The position numbers were made by a program, and so were the translations under genes. From Alternaria dauci (Eukaryota > Ascomycota > Dothideomycetes > Pleosporales > Pleosporaceae), in NCBI RefSeq assembly GCF_042100115.1, contig NC_091274.1, positions 1,736,001 through 1,800,000 on the forward strand: a stretch of DNA of 64,000 nt, written 5' to 3'. Position 1 is the first letter of the stretch. Each line of letters starts with the position of its first letter. Positions 22,920 to 35,203 of this stretch are shown here, piece after piece. Below the pieces are notes generated by a model. It was not told the origin of the DNA. It saw only the letters and a list, made by a program, of their open reading frames with translations, and ran no database searches.

Positions 22920-23895
22920 TGTCGCAGTTCACGCTCTGGGGTTCAGAGGTCTAGAATGGACCAGGTGCGCCCGCGCGTACGAGTCCAGTGTCGCAGTCCT
23001 CGGTCTTCTGCATCAAAGTCCAGTCCTCTCCAGCGAATCCCCCAGATATCGTAAATTGCAGCAACTGGATCGTGCGTCGCAGAGTCTACACCCTGAGAAC
23101 AAGGTGGCGCAAACGGAAGACGACAACGTATGCGAATATCCAAGAAGCGCTGCGCCGGGTGCCAAAAGAAAACGAGCAACAAGAAAGCTAGGATGGTAAG
23201 TTCAGGTGTCCTTCTCCCTCAAAGGAGGTGGCCGACGCCCCCAGTTTAGTGGCAGATCCTTGTTTCCATCCCTAAGCAATGCAGGGGCCATCATCCGCTA
23301 CATAGGGTTTGGCTGCCGCGCCGGAAGGGGGCTGAAAGTCTGAAACGCCATCTGGGATGCGCGACCTGTGGCTGTGCAATGTCAGCCAGCGATTCACATG
23401 GAATTTGCCATGGACAAAGATGGTATGTGAATGGCAAGAGCACTGGAAATGGCAAGCTCAACTCATCCTCTGCTGAGTGTTGATTTGCGTTAGACGAGAC
23501 GAGACGGTATTGCATGCGCGTTTGTGGTAGTCAGCTTGTTAGCTACTTGTACACGCAAGCCTCTCGTACTCGGCTATAGATGGCAGGATCGGCGCTGAAG
23601 CGGCGGTGGTCGAACATCAGCATCGCTCGTATCACAAGAAAGGTGCATGCTTACAAAAGCAAGCAACAGTTATCGTGTCTCTCTTCGTCTCATATTACTC
23701 GCTCTTGGGTTTTTGCTCAAACACGTATTAGTCGCCTCTTGATTGCGAACACTTGGCAATGACGCGTGTGTTGAAAGTAAGCGTTGAGTTTCTGTGATGC
23801 CGTGTTACGTGTGGCAGGGTAATGCAGGGTCTTACGAAAACTTGTGTGAAATTTTAATAAGGAGGGCTGTATGTGTTCAGGCTACACTTGCAGGG
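22920..23895. other. Intergenic: GT34 promoter and downstream flank of second zinc-cluster gene
   Basis: No gene, repeat or RNA is recognised. Only short scattered open frames. Confidence 0.45.
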
Positions 23896-26013
23896 TTAGG
23901 CATCCAACAGGCGTAACAGCTCGTAGTCCTTTGCAATACCAGGACTATCCTTCGCACAGCTCTCGATCAGTGTCATCATGATGCCTACCCACTCGCGCCA
24001 TCCCTCCGGTAGCGTTTCTCGCAACCTTGGGTCTGGCGACCGCGCTACGGCATGAAACAATAGCACCTGTCCGAAGCACTGACAGCACCATCCAAATTTG
24101 ATTGGTAGAGCTGATACCATTTCGGTGCAGAGTCCCATGGTAGTTGGCCAGTACATACCCCCTCGAAGACCCTCGCGCACCTCGCCGTACTCCGCATCAC
24201 TGGTGTATGTTGGCGCATGCAGCGCTTTGTAGAGGAACGGGCGGCCGATGTGAAACTTTGCGACAAGGTAGCGGCTTCGTAGCATGGCCTTTGCGATGAC
24301 GTGCGCGGGGCTAGGGGAGTCACTGGCATTGTCATTGTCCAAGAATTGAAGAGACGGTGGGAGATTTGCACGCCACTGCTCGAGTTGGTGATGCATTTCG
24401 GCTGTTAAGCTGGCGCTGGGGTAGCTGTCTTTCTCAGCAAATGTGTACAAACTCTGCTTCACACGCGTCAGAATAATGCGATGAGCGGCCTGAGCGAGGA
24501 AGTGGAAATTGAAGAAAGACTCATCCTCATCAGTGAGCAATCCTGATATCGAAGTTTTTGGCCGTGGACACTGGGTAAACTTTGGTAGAGGCGTATCTGG
24601 CTCGTAGTCCAATAGTCCACTGTGTGGAAGTAAGTCGAGTTCCTGTGTAATGACAGTCTCGTACATCAGAGTACACCAGAAGAGGCGCGATAGCATGTCA
24701 CCTTCCCATGTGTCGTAGTCGACCGCCCCTGAACGGGTAAGAATGCTAGCGCAGCAGAGGGCTGCCCGATTCACGGTGGCCCATGAATCGAGAGGTCGCA
24801 AGATCTGGGCATAGTAGAGCGTCGAAAGCATGTAAAACTGGCCCGCTTGTATATTGTTCTCGCACATGAGAAAACCGAAGCGACGTCTCGCTTCGTTGAA
24901 GAATTTGAGACCTGGTGGGTCATCTGCGACAAGTTCGTACCAGTCTGGGTGTTCAAAGCCACGTCTGGCTGCAGAGTGACGTGATGGAAGAGCAAAATCC
25001 CCTTCCTCGTGGGCTTTGACAGCTAGGCAACCCAATGCGAGCACGTTGAGCACTAGCGCAGTTTCAACATCATACCCAAATTCGCTCTCCATAGCTGTGC
25101 CTAGCGTACTGGAGAAGAAATGGTACTTATCAAGGATTGGCATGTTGCGATGAAAGACGGCAAAGTAGGCACCCGCAAGACCTTTCACCGCCGATTGTGG
25201 AAGGCTCATCAGCCAATCTTCCGGGGCGGTGCCGTACGGACGATCGATGTGTATCGGCAGCGGCGCTCTTCGACTCTCGATATCGACTATGTAGTCCTCT
25301 GGAAGCTCTACTCGGACAGAGACAAATCCAGTAGGGAGAATCTGTTGTATGGCCGGCCAGAGGGCGACACGATGCTGACTGAAGGAAAGGTCCACAGCAC
25401 CTTGGACTTCTATGACCGGGAAAGGACTTTTGCCGGGAGTTCCCACGACTTGTGGCGACATTGCCAACTCATGTATACTCAGTCTGCTATTCTGGGAATG
25501 ATGAGATGGTATGGTTGAGACATGATATCCTGGACTGGGCTGTGAGAACAGGGTATGAGGTGATTGGTGGTCATTGAGAGGTACTGCTGGTGAGAGTGGA
25601 GTGGCAGACGAAGGCTTAGGGGTGTTGATTGCTGTCGTCAGATCTTCGATTTTTGCTTCTAGCCTCCGAATGGCATTGATTGCCAAAGTCAAAGACTGAT
25701 CTTTCTTCGTGTTTCGCGGTGCCTGATAAGTGCACTCCAAGTTCATGTTCCTGCAGTAACCGCATTTTGGCCGATCTTCATCACAGCGAGTCTTTCTTGA
25801 TCTGCAAATGTCGCATGCCTATTCTAGTCAGAAACAGCACTCTTGTGCCTTCTTGCGGTCACATACCAACGTAGCCATGAACGACCGTGGCTTTTTCAGA
25901 GACGAGCTGTCCCCGTCCTCATGGCTTCCGCTGCGCTCACCATCATAGGACGCCTGTCGCTCCGAGTGCTCTGCTTGCGAGGAAGCTATACTGGCATGGG
26001 ACCTCTTGGTCAT
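23896..26013 (-). CDS. Zn2Cys6 transcription factor (second)
   Basis: Two exons, 26013-25867 and 25818-23896 (intron GTATGT...GAATAG), code for 689 residues. The second exon opens directly with the zinc cluster CDICRSRKTRCDEDRPKC, then GYCRNMNLEC, a perfect C-x2-C-x6-C-x6-C-x2-C-x6-C. A short helix (INAIRRLEAKIEDLTTAI) could be the dimerisation coil. The fungal-specific regulatory domain (about residues 200-500) includes YFAVFHRNMPILDKYHFF. It should act as a nuclear regulator. The gene is divergent from the dehydratase gene at 27198, 1.2 kb away, a common place for pathway-specific factors, but a link is only suggested. Confidence 0.9.
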
Positions 26014-27197
26014 AGCACATCAGGATGTATTTGTCGAATTCGGTGCATGGAAATCGATGGACCGTTGCCAAGGTTGTATGAGATGGCTGGGAGCGATGGA
26101 CCATGACCGGTGACGGAAATGAACATGTTAGCGTGCACAGACGCCACAAACGATCCGAGCTCGGGACTTTCATAGACTCTGCATCCTTTCCTAACATCAC
26201 CTCATGGTGCAATACTCCATTCAGACAGTCACATGATCTGTTCATTGAACTCTGTAGGATGCCACAAGAGTCAAGGAGCGTTGTGAAGTCGGGATGGCAT
26301 GCACTTGCGTGCATGGACCTACGCAGAACTGCCCACTTGCATGGCCTGTTTTCCATCGTCGCTGTCATTGTATGGTTCATACACCAACAATATGCCCATA
26401 TCTCACAATCCTCGGCTTCTCACGCTGTCTCTCACAGTATCGCATTATGGTATCATCATGCTCTGACGGACTGTAGTACCAACTTTACTACTTGATCACA
26501 TGTTTCTACCGTAGTCAGCCCAGGCCGCTGCGTTTCCCTGTGCCGCTAATCTTACAATAGTTGGAGATATACTGCGCACTAACTCCAATTCCTAGCGTAC
26601 CGTTTACCGTCCATGTGGGACTTCTTTCGCTCGTGTTGTCCTTAGTATCTACTAATCTATTCCTGGTTCTCTCTTACCGCAGCCAGCTCGGGTACTGTTA
26701 TGTTTTAAGACCAAATACGTGTCGGCTTGACTCTGTTGCCCCTTATGCTCTCATCATGTTGCTCTGTAAGCCGGGTTTCTATTGAACGTTCAATATCTAA
26801 TCAATTATTTCATGCAGTCTCTCCGCCAGGCTGACCCTTCACTTGCCCAGAGGTGGACGTGGCGTGTATCAAGCTGGTGAGCGAGGTATGGTCTTGCCTG
26901 ACCGCCGTTGGTCTTGGTTGCTCATCCGAAGACGCACGCGGGATAAGGCTGTACGGTTGCGTCCATGTTGTCGCGACATTGTTATTCGGGAACCTGCGTG
27001 TCGATGAGCATAAGACGATAGACTTTAGAGAAGGGTAAGCCAGGCCGCAGCATGACTCGCGGGAACACTCCCCACGCCGTCCTCCATACGCCAGCTTCCC
27101 CGCCATATCGCTCTATCTTTCTCCGCTGAGTCACGTCTTATACGATGCTCCTCAACATGCACTCCTTCCGTTACGATCCCCCTTCTCAGCGGCGAAG
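26014..27197. other. Divergent intergenic region
   Basis: Promoters of the zinc-cluster gene and of the dehydratase gene. It contains no supported gene. The T/C-rich part around 26560-26760 is unremarkable. Confidence 0.5.
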
Positions 27198-28445
27198 ATG
27201 TCCTCCCAAGCACCGCCTGCCTCCCTGACGCGCGCCTCGGTCCAAGCCGCTCACGCCCTTGTCAAGCCGCACATCCACGACACGCCGATCTTGACTAGCA
27301 CGACCTTGACCAACCTCGCCAGCACTCGTCAATCATCCGAAGCCCTACAAGGAACACAATGGGAAGGCCAAGAGCCCGCGCATCCAAAGGTGAAGCTCTT
27401 CTTCAAGTGCGAAAACTTGCAGCGCATTGGCGCGTTCAAAGTACGCGGAGCCTTCCACGCCGTGACGCGGTTGATTGAGAAGGAGGGACTGGAGCAAGTG
27501 CAGAGGAAGGGAGTAGTCACACATAGCAGTGGTATGTCTACAATCATGTGCCAATGGGGGGCTCAGCAGCATGGCTAAACATCAGCACCAGGAAACCACG
27601 CGCAGGCCCTTGCGCTCGCGGCAAAGACCTTCTCCATCCCCGCGCACATTGTTATGCCCACTATTTCCACGCCCTCCAAGATAGCTGGGACGCGCGCCCA
27701 GAATGCCACCATACACTTCTCCGGCTCCACGAGCACCGAACGCGAGGCCGTCGTTGCAGACGTGATCAAAAACACGGGCGCCACGCTAATTCCACCATAC
27801 GACCATCCTCACATCATCCTCGGCCAAGGCACAATGGCGCTGGAGATACAAGACCAAGTGGACAAGTTGCTTGCAAGTGGCGAGAAACTGGATGCCGTCA
27901 TAGCGCCCTGCGGTGGCGGTGGCATGCTAAGCGGCATCGCAGTCGCACTGCACGGCACTGGCGTACGTGTCTTTGGCGCGGAACCCAGTTTCCAAGGCGG
28001 AGACGATGCGAGGAGGGGCGTAGAAGCGGGTGAACGTGTCACGAGCGTCAAAACCTTGACCATTGCAGACGGGCTTCGCACACCCCTTGGCCATCACACC
28101 TGGAACATCATCTCCAACAAGGACTACGTGCAGGCACTATACGCCGTCACAGAGCAGAACATCAAAGATGCCATGAAGCTCGTTCTGGAGAGGATGAAGT
28201 GTTTCGTTGAGCCGAGTGCCGTCGTTGGGCTGGCAACTATACTGTATAACGAGGATTTCAGGAGCATGGTCCAGAGGGAGGCTGGGGACAGGACTTGGAG
28301 CATCGCTGTCGTGCTTAGTGGAGGCAACACTACGATAGAGGCTATTACAAGCATCTTTGCCGAGGCATCGAAAGACAAGGCAGAGAGGCAGGAGGGTGTG
28401 TTGGGCATGGATGGCAGAAGGGTGGCCGAGAATGTCGCTGGTTAA
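27198..28445 (+). CDS. PLP-dependent threo-3-hydroxyaspartate / serine-threonine dehydratase family enzyme
   Basis: Two exons, 27198-27531 and 27592-28445, give 395 residues. The PLP lysine is K81 in GAFKVRGA. The substrate loop SSGNHAQAL is rebuilt across the intron, and the phosphate-binding glycine loop reads CGGGGMLSG. These are the hallmarks of fold-type II serine/threonine dehydratases. Overall length and layout fit the eukaryotic serine racemase and yeast Sry1 (3-hydroxyaspartate dehydratase) branch, which deaminates hydroxy amino acids to oxo acids and ammonia. There is no C-terminal ACT domain, so feedback control as in biosynthetic threonine deaminase is not expected. It converges on the S10 gene with 106 nt between stops. 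Confidence 0.88.
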
Positions 28446-28551
28446 TGATACATGAATGTCACGAAGAGAAGACGAAATATCACAGATATGGTGGATAGTT
28501 TGTGAGTTACACATTACATCGTATTCATTGCATGGCATCAGAAAAAATGGT

Positions 28552-30219
28552 CTAGAACCACTTCTTCAGTTGTCCGGGCATGACGCCCAGATCTCTCTTT
28601 CCAACGATGCTGGTCTCGTTGCTCTGAGGCGTCTTGGGAAGAGTAGTGAAAGGCTCCCTGGATGTCAAGCTCTCAACGCGTCCCAACAAGAACTCGAGCT
28701 GACGGTACGCACTGCTAGGCTGGTACTGCGGTACCATGTGTCCACTCATGGCCTGCTGGACATATGTCAACTTCCTCTCTGTGATTGTCTTTCCCATGAG
28801 GCCCTTGGCGCTCAAGCTGGTCAGGCTCAGGTCGTCGTGGTAAGGGACATAGAAGTCATCCACAGGCGGGTTCTGGAAACCTTGCATGCCGCCCCAGGTC
28901 ATGTTTTGGATAGCCATAAGAGTACCGTTGTACAGGAGGATGTAGTCGAGCTCGCCGTGTACGATGATGGTGCGATCTAGGGCGTCGATGACGCGGGGGA
29001 TAACCTCCCAGGAAGACTGGGGAGAAGAATCAGTGTCGAGGACGCCGTTGGAGCATTCCGCCCAGGGCTGGATGGGCGCATTGATAGCAGCTTGTACTTC
29101 GGTACGGTTGAAGTAGATTTCCGTGTTGGGAGGAAGGTAGTCGAATGAGCCGGGGAAGCCAAGAGGGTCCCAGAGAAGAGGGCAGGTGGTGGCAATGGCG
29201 TATACGTCGAAGCAAGGGTTGGTGTAGAAGACGGCGTTATAAATGTCTTCCCACAGTCCGCAGCCTTCGGTGTTGGCATCCATCTCTGGGTATGGGAGCT
29301 TACTGGGAGGGGGGAAGGTCAGATACTTCTCCATGTACTCGGTGTAGCCACAGGCCTCCGAGCGGTTATGGATGTCGTCCAAGAAAGTCTGGTTGAAGTT
29401 GAAGAGACCAGCCCATTTGTCGACAAAGGCAACGGCAGGAATATCCTCAAGGAGAACATCATCGGCTACACTGGGGTCGTAGAACATGATACCCTTCACA
29501 TCGTAGTAGGTCGAGTCGTTTTTGCTCAACATGGCATCTGCGATGTAGGGGACGTAGCGTCCAGCGTACGACTCGCCAGTGATGTACACCTTGCGGTTCT
29601 GCAGACCGAATGTATCAACAAAGTTCTTGAAGAAGCCAAGGAATTCCTCAGCAATCTCCTCCTGAGAGGTGGCAGTAGGTTTGCCCTGAGTGAATCCAGT
29701 CCCAACTGGCTGCCCAATTCCATCCGTTGTATACCGCAGCTGGTCCGGAACCATATTGCCATGAGATCGGTCCATTTTCCTGAAGAAATCCTTCAAGAGA
29801 CGAGCAACCTGGACCACCGTTCAGCCAGATGGTGATCTCATCATCCGCATCAGGATTCTCTGAGGGGAAGAACCAGAAGTACAGCTCCGAGGTCTCGTTG
29901 GCAGCTTTGCTGATAGGCAAAAGACCAGCGTAAGACTCGCCAATGTCAAAGTCGACGTCTGGGATTGCTCCGGCAGTTCCGTTGACAGCGAAGGCTGCGA
30001 TTTGTTAGCTTGCGCTGAGAACAAAGGAATGCACAACATACACTTGGAGGCTTCAGTGGTGATGATCTGAGTGCTCTGGCGTTTGTGGGGACGAAGGCTC
30101 GATTCTGGAACAGTCAACCGAGGACGAGGGAGCTCGTTCTTCTTGCCGACAGAACGAGCGCTTCGAGCAGAAACGCTGGCTGTGAGGCTACCAACGGCGA
30201 GGAGTGAGATGAGCTGCAT
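28552..30219 (-). pseudogene. Serine carboxypeptidase S10, frame broken in the N-terminal third
   Basis: Exon 1 (30219-30042) codes for a signal peptide and propeptide. Exon 2 starts at 29994 and runs in one frame through [12 protein letters not shown] and [10 protein letters not shown] to about 29720. A second frame then carries [10 protein letters not shown] and all the rest to 28552. The serine (GESYAGRYVPY), aspartate (HGELDYILLYNG) and histidine (SGHMVPQY) are intact there. Between the two frames about ten residues that S10 enzymes normally have (the strand ending in W/Y-I/V-D/E before QP) are missing. A deletion of roughly 30 nt with frame change fits best. The only splice-like way out is a 25-nt GTATAC...GGCAG segment, too short for a fungal intron. 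A sequencing or assembly error is possible. Confidence 0.7.
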
Positions 30220-31153
30220 CTTCGCGATCGCAGTGCCGGGATTGATCGGGAGTCAAGCTCGTGCTGTGACTGTCAAGGGCCGTGAAGAGCGAACCGTGTG
30301 GGCAACTCGGCCTTCTTGAAATAGGAGCATGGAGCATGAGACCGACGTCACCCGACGCTACTCTGTATGCGACGCGGCATGTCTACCTGGACAGACACGG
30401 ATAGCTCATGGCGAACATAGCTCCAGCTCTTTACCTGATTAGGCAGGCGTGATTGTAGTCGCCTGTTGATGATTACCCCAAACATACCAGGCCAACATTC
30501 TCCTGGGTGTACGAAGCTGTTCGTGAGATATATCCTGCGCAAAGCTGCTTGCTTGCACACTATTGCGGATTGATGCAGCTGAAAATTGAAAGCGGCGTGA
30601 TGGCTGTTGACTCCAAAGGCCGCGGTGTTACTTTCACAACGTCGGTAATATCGTCCAGGTACGACCGCGATAGGCCGCGAATGCGTGCGATTAGAAACAC
30701 GACCATGTTGGCGGACCGAAGCTAACGGGGCAAAGCATTCTCCAAGCCCTGCCAGTGTCGCCGCTAATGGGTTCAAGCACTGGCAGGCCCACCTCGTATA
30801 TCCTGGTAGAGTGGAGGCAGACGGGAAACTATCTCTTCGGGTTTGTTGGACACCAACTCTTATCTCTGCAAATTCGAGCATTCAAGCCGTGATCCGGGGC
30901 CATGGTACGCTCAGTGCGCGCCACTGGTGACTGGAGAGAGGGGCCATCGAGCTTCATTACTGGTTGAGATTTGCCTTCGAAAAATATCGCCCCCTACAGA
31001 GGTCGAAGGATCAAGCACCGTGGCGGATGCTTGTCATGGCTTTGGCGCAGATAAGTGTTGCGCGCATTAACCGCATAGGGCAGCTGTGAAAATTGCTGCT
31101 GTGGCGCTCGAAAACGACGAAAACAATGTAGTCACTTGACTCTGCAGGCTTTT
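30220..31153. other. Intergenic: S10 promoter and upstream flank of the acidic-protein gene
   Basis: No gene or repeat is recognised. Confidence 0.45.
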
Positions 31154-32054
31154 ATGTCCGGACCAATGCGCTTCGGGCGACAACCCGAGGAAAGGAAATG
31201 GCAAGGACGCGGTAAGCAGTGCATTCGAAGTTGATGGAAGTGTCATCATCGGTGTCGGCGTTTGTGCAGCAGATTCGGGAGATTGTGGCGCATCCGGAAA
31301 AGGTAGCACTCTCGAGTCCCGAAATGTGTCGCGACCGCTAAGTACAACTTGACGTAAGTACATACCACCCTCCTCTTTTGCTGTCGAGCGAGACTGAAAA
31401 TGCATTAGCGACTATAGCCTTCCACCCTATTATGTCATGAAGAACAATATTCTCATCGCGTCTGCCCTCGACGACTGGAAGGATGCAGACATCTTCAGGC
31501 TCGCTGCCGAGCAACAGTGGCGCACGAGCTATTGTGTTGCAAACAGACAGGGAGACACGGACACTCTCGAGGCACTGAAGAGCTTTCGCAAAGAATTAGA
31601 TGAGCTAGAGGAGTTTCGCATGGAGGACTTGGGTATCATCGTGCCTAATGATGCGGACTACGAGACTTACTACGATGGATCCATCGACGATGCGGGTTAC
31701 GAATATCAATCTGATGAAATGGACGAGGATATGCTGGAGGAAGAGGATACTGGGACTGGTACCACCGACTCTGCATCGGTCGCCAAGACGGAAAACCAAG
31801 TTCAGGTCGTTGAACCGACAGACTTGCCCATTCGTCCTGTAAGCGAGCACACAAACCGCATCCCCATCACACCAGCTGCTGCAGGACCTTTTCTGTCTCA
31901 CAAGCAGATTCGACGTCAGAAGAGCTTTCTCAGCAAGGGCGGTGCATTTCATGCTCAGCAGTTCTCGAAGTCACTCAATGACCGCGAGCCGTCAGTGGCG
32001 CTAGATGTGGCAGGCAAGGACGCGATGCCTGACCAGTCTGTCGATGGAGACTAG
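31154..32054 (+). CDS. Acidic protein of unknown function
   Basis: I do not recognise a family. The main exon 31409-32054 opens inside a protein-like stretch (DYSLPPYYVMKNN) before its first ATG at 31437, so coding begins further upstream. Two small exons fit: 31154-31211 from an ATG, and 31317-31353, joined by GTAAGC and GTAAGT donors. Together they keep one frame for 246 residues. The first of these junctions ends in CGAG and is the least certain. The middle of the protein is very acidic (DEMDEDMLEEED), and a basic segment near the C-terminus reads HKQIRRQKSFL. No signal peptide or membrane helix is seen. A conservative model would be 31437-32054, 205 residues. Confidence 0.55.
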
Positions 32055-32332
32055 GAAACAAAATCTAGCGAGGAGAGGCGAGTTGGACATTTGCATGAAG
32101 TCTGTTTAGAGAAGGAGGTGGAAATTTTGACGAAAAGGCTTTCACTCTGCATTACAAATACTAATGCACTTCAAGCACTATAAATGTCACCAGTTCAGCG
32201 GTATTCTCTTGATCTAGTCATAGAACTTCATTAATAGATAGGTTTCCAGGTAGAATCCTCCTTTTCAGCCAACCGTTGAATATCTCAGGATATACTCGAC
32301 GGCTTTTGCACGGTCCATAGTACTGTAAGGCC

Positions 32333-34379
32333 CTAAGCCTCCCCGCGGAGACCACCACGACGAACGCGACGCACACCATATTGTGGCGTAGTTACGAGGC
32401 GAAGCATCTGCTCAAAGTCGGGCGTACCGTAACCGGTGACAGGATCCCAGCCTTCGGTTGCATTCCAGGAAGCGTAAGGCACAAGTCGCGTGGGAAGTCC
32501 GGAATAGATAGAACGACCAGTGCATCCACGCGAGCCTCCCTCGACAATGTCGTTCATGCCCTTGTAGCCTTGCTCGTAGATCCAAGGGTTCAAGAAACCC
32601 AGCGAAGGCATACCAGCCGCTAAACGAGCGTTGTTCAGAAGCGCGATGACTGACGCGAAGACAGGCGCTGAGGCGCTGGTTCCCCCGACAGACGACAGAC
32701 GAAGCTTATCGATGACCTGAAATCCCCGTCCTTGAGCCGCGACATCTGGAAAGCCTCGCCCGTTAGTATTGTATAGGCCTTCCCACTGCGAGCCTAGTTT
32801 GCCAAGATAGTCGGAAACTGCCTTTTCTTGATACAACGGGCGTGGCCAGAGGTCAGAGAAGCCCCCAGAAGAGAACTCTACCGCGCGCTCTGGCTCCACT
32901 CCGACAGTACCGCCGACAGAAGTAACGTAGGGGCACGAAGCTGGAAAGATGGGCTGGAGACGGGTAGCGTTCTTGCCGTCATTGCTCTGGCAGGCAGAGC
33001 CTGGGCCAGTATCACCGCTGGCTGAGTATCGTTAGCACCCACAGCTTCAGACTGTCACAAAGCTACACTCCAAAGTAGAAAGTGCTTGAAAGACTCACAG
33101 AAGATGACTGAGACACCACGAGTACCAAGCTGGCCGATCATGTCACAAACTTTCTTGGCGTACTCAGCAGGAACGCTCTGCTCTGTCTCACCGTACGACG
33201 TCGTCAGTACTTCAGGCAAGTCCTCATCATCAAGCCCAACGAGATAGGTAAAGAGGTCTAGATAGGGTTCGTTGCTGTTTTCGTCTTCATCAGGCTGATC
33301 AAGGTCGGGGACCAATAATCCTCGTCCTGGAACAGTGTAGAAAGTGGTCGAAATCTTAGGCGACACCAAACCAGCTGTATACTGGATATCGAGGTTAGCC
33401 TCAACGCTGTTAGCCGTTGAGTTCTGGGGGAATGGCCCGTCTGGAATCGTCAGTTGATTACAGCGAGGTAATATCGACTGCATCTTACCATTAATAGATT
33501 GAACTTGAAAAGTTCTACCCGCTAGGCTGGGGGCAAATGTTTGAATGAACCGGTCGAGATCATTGAATCGGGCATACTGTTCAAGGAAGCCGCTCACTCC
33601 AATTGTTACATTGGCTTTGTCACTGACTTCGTAGTCCTTGAAGTTGTACAGATCTGCGAGGCAATCGGGCGTGATCCTTGTGTTGCATGTGGCATTGACA
33701 GCAAGCGCCGAGAAGGGAGCGGTGTCTTGCGTTAGAACTTGGCTAGACTCGGGACGGATCTCACCGAAGCGAGTAGTAGGCTGGATCATGTCGATATGAC
33801 TGCGGATCTCCAAGGGCACAGAGTACCCTAAAGAACGAGTTCTCTTGAGTGTAGGACGCGCTTGACTCTGGTAAGTTTTGAACGTGGTGCCCATCATGCG
33901 CTCCGCGCGCTCGACGGGTGCGAGGAAGTTTATCCATTCGCTATCATCTTGGATATCTCGCGATTCAATACCGGACTGCTCGAGCCAAGTGAGCACACTT
34001 GCAGTCGAGTCGGCTCTTGGCTTAATGAGGTCTTTCAATTCGTCTCGCTTCAGGTACTGACCATAGCGGGGGTGGCTGGGAGTTGAAACCTCCATGAGCG
34101 TCCTTTCAAACAGGTCGCGATCCGCCTATCGTGGTCAGCATCTTGATTCGAAATTCCAAGGCGTGAAGACGTGGAATGCTTGCTGTCGCAACTACTTACC
34201 GAGCGCACTGCAATGCGGAAATGCAGCTTGTGCTCAGGCGCTGGAGCACCAATCTCTTTCCATCCCTCGGGTACAGTATGGAGTTGTTCAACAACCTCGC
34301 TGCCGTCAATGTGGAAAGGAGTAGATGTTGACCATGCGCTGACACGCGCGACAGCCAGTAAGGTGGCAGTGTACCTCAT
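32333..34379 (-). CDS. Secreted sedolisin / tripeptidyl-peptidase (S53)
   Basis: Four exons, 34379-34200, 34125-33489, 33440-33099 and 33021-32333, code for 615 residues. The ATG at 34379 starts a signal peptide ([15 protein letters not shown]). The pro-domain (about 20-200) contains HPRYGQYL. The catalytic set is E286 and D290 in [10 protein letters not shown], the oxyanion D390 in SSGDTGPG and S502 in VGGTSASAP. The calcium site is NDIVEGG plus [12 protein letters not shown] at the C-terminus. Sedolisins act at acidic pH and release tripeptides outside the cell. Intron 2 (33441-33488, 48 nt) has no stop and keeps frame. Splicing it joins QSIN to DGPFPQ, as in homologues. Confidence 0.94.
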
Positions 34380-35203
34380 GCTGGCTAGCGACACTGGTCG
34401 TGTGGAGTGTGTGGGGAGTGACAAGGTAGAAGAGGCAAGGGCTCAAGACGATACTTGGACCCCGATAGCTTGGCAACGAGAGTGAATGAGAGACGGGTGG
34501 AAAGTGCGATGGAGACGACGGCAAGCTCAATTATAGTTGCATCCGCCAAGTCGCGTGGAGTAAACCTTTCACTATAAACACGCCCGCCGCCCACTTGTTT
34601 CAGGTACAAATGCAGGCGGATGCCAGGATCAGCACAACGGCGGGCGGCCCTTGCTTTGACAACATGATTGTCATTGCGGCTCTGAAGGCACCATGCCGTG
34701 TTGTACCGCCAGGCACCTTCCTCATTCGCCATCTCTCCAAGCATGGCCATGGGTGCAAAACACTCCCCGTCATTGACCGAATCGACATGGCTGCTCATGC
34801 CGCGGTGCTGATTGGCGTAGCATATGCTTGAAGATCGGCGCATGCGAAGACCGGCTATATGTATGATAACACGCAGTGCCATTGTGCGGATCGCTGCCCC
34901 ATCTGGCAAGAGCAAAGCAGATTTGTGCCTCCGGGACATGCATCTGGGGACAGGACGAGATGTGGAGCAATTGCCAGCTGCAGTGTCGGGTCAAGCTTTC
35001 CGAATCGTCTGCGGCGCAAGAATGCTTGTCAGAGCTTCTTGGGGTTGGCAGTTGGCAGTGGCGTGGGGTTCCGACGTTCCGACGGGCGGCCGCTTGTGTC
35101 ACCAGTCACCAGTGCTCGCAGCGTAAACATGATGCGATGGCTTGTCATGACTCGTCGGTCTCGTTGAAGAAATGCTATGGAATTCCTTCTTCCACATCGC
35201 GCA
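34380..35203. other. Intergenic: sedolisin promoter and downstream flank of the HAD gene
   Basis: No gene is recognised. Overlapping Arg/Cys-rich open frames on both strands look like chance. Confidence 0.45.
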
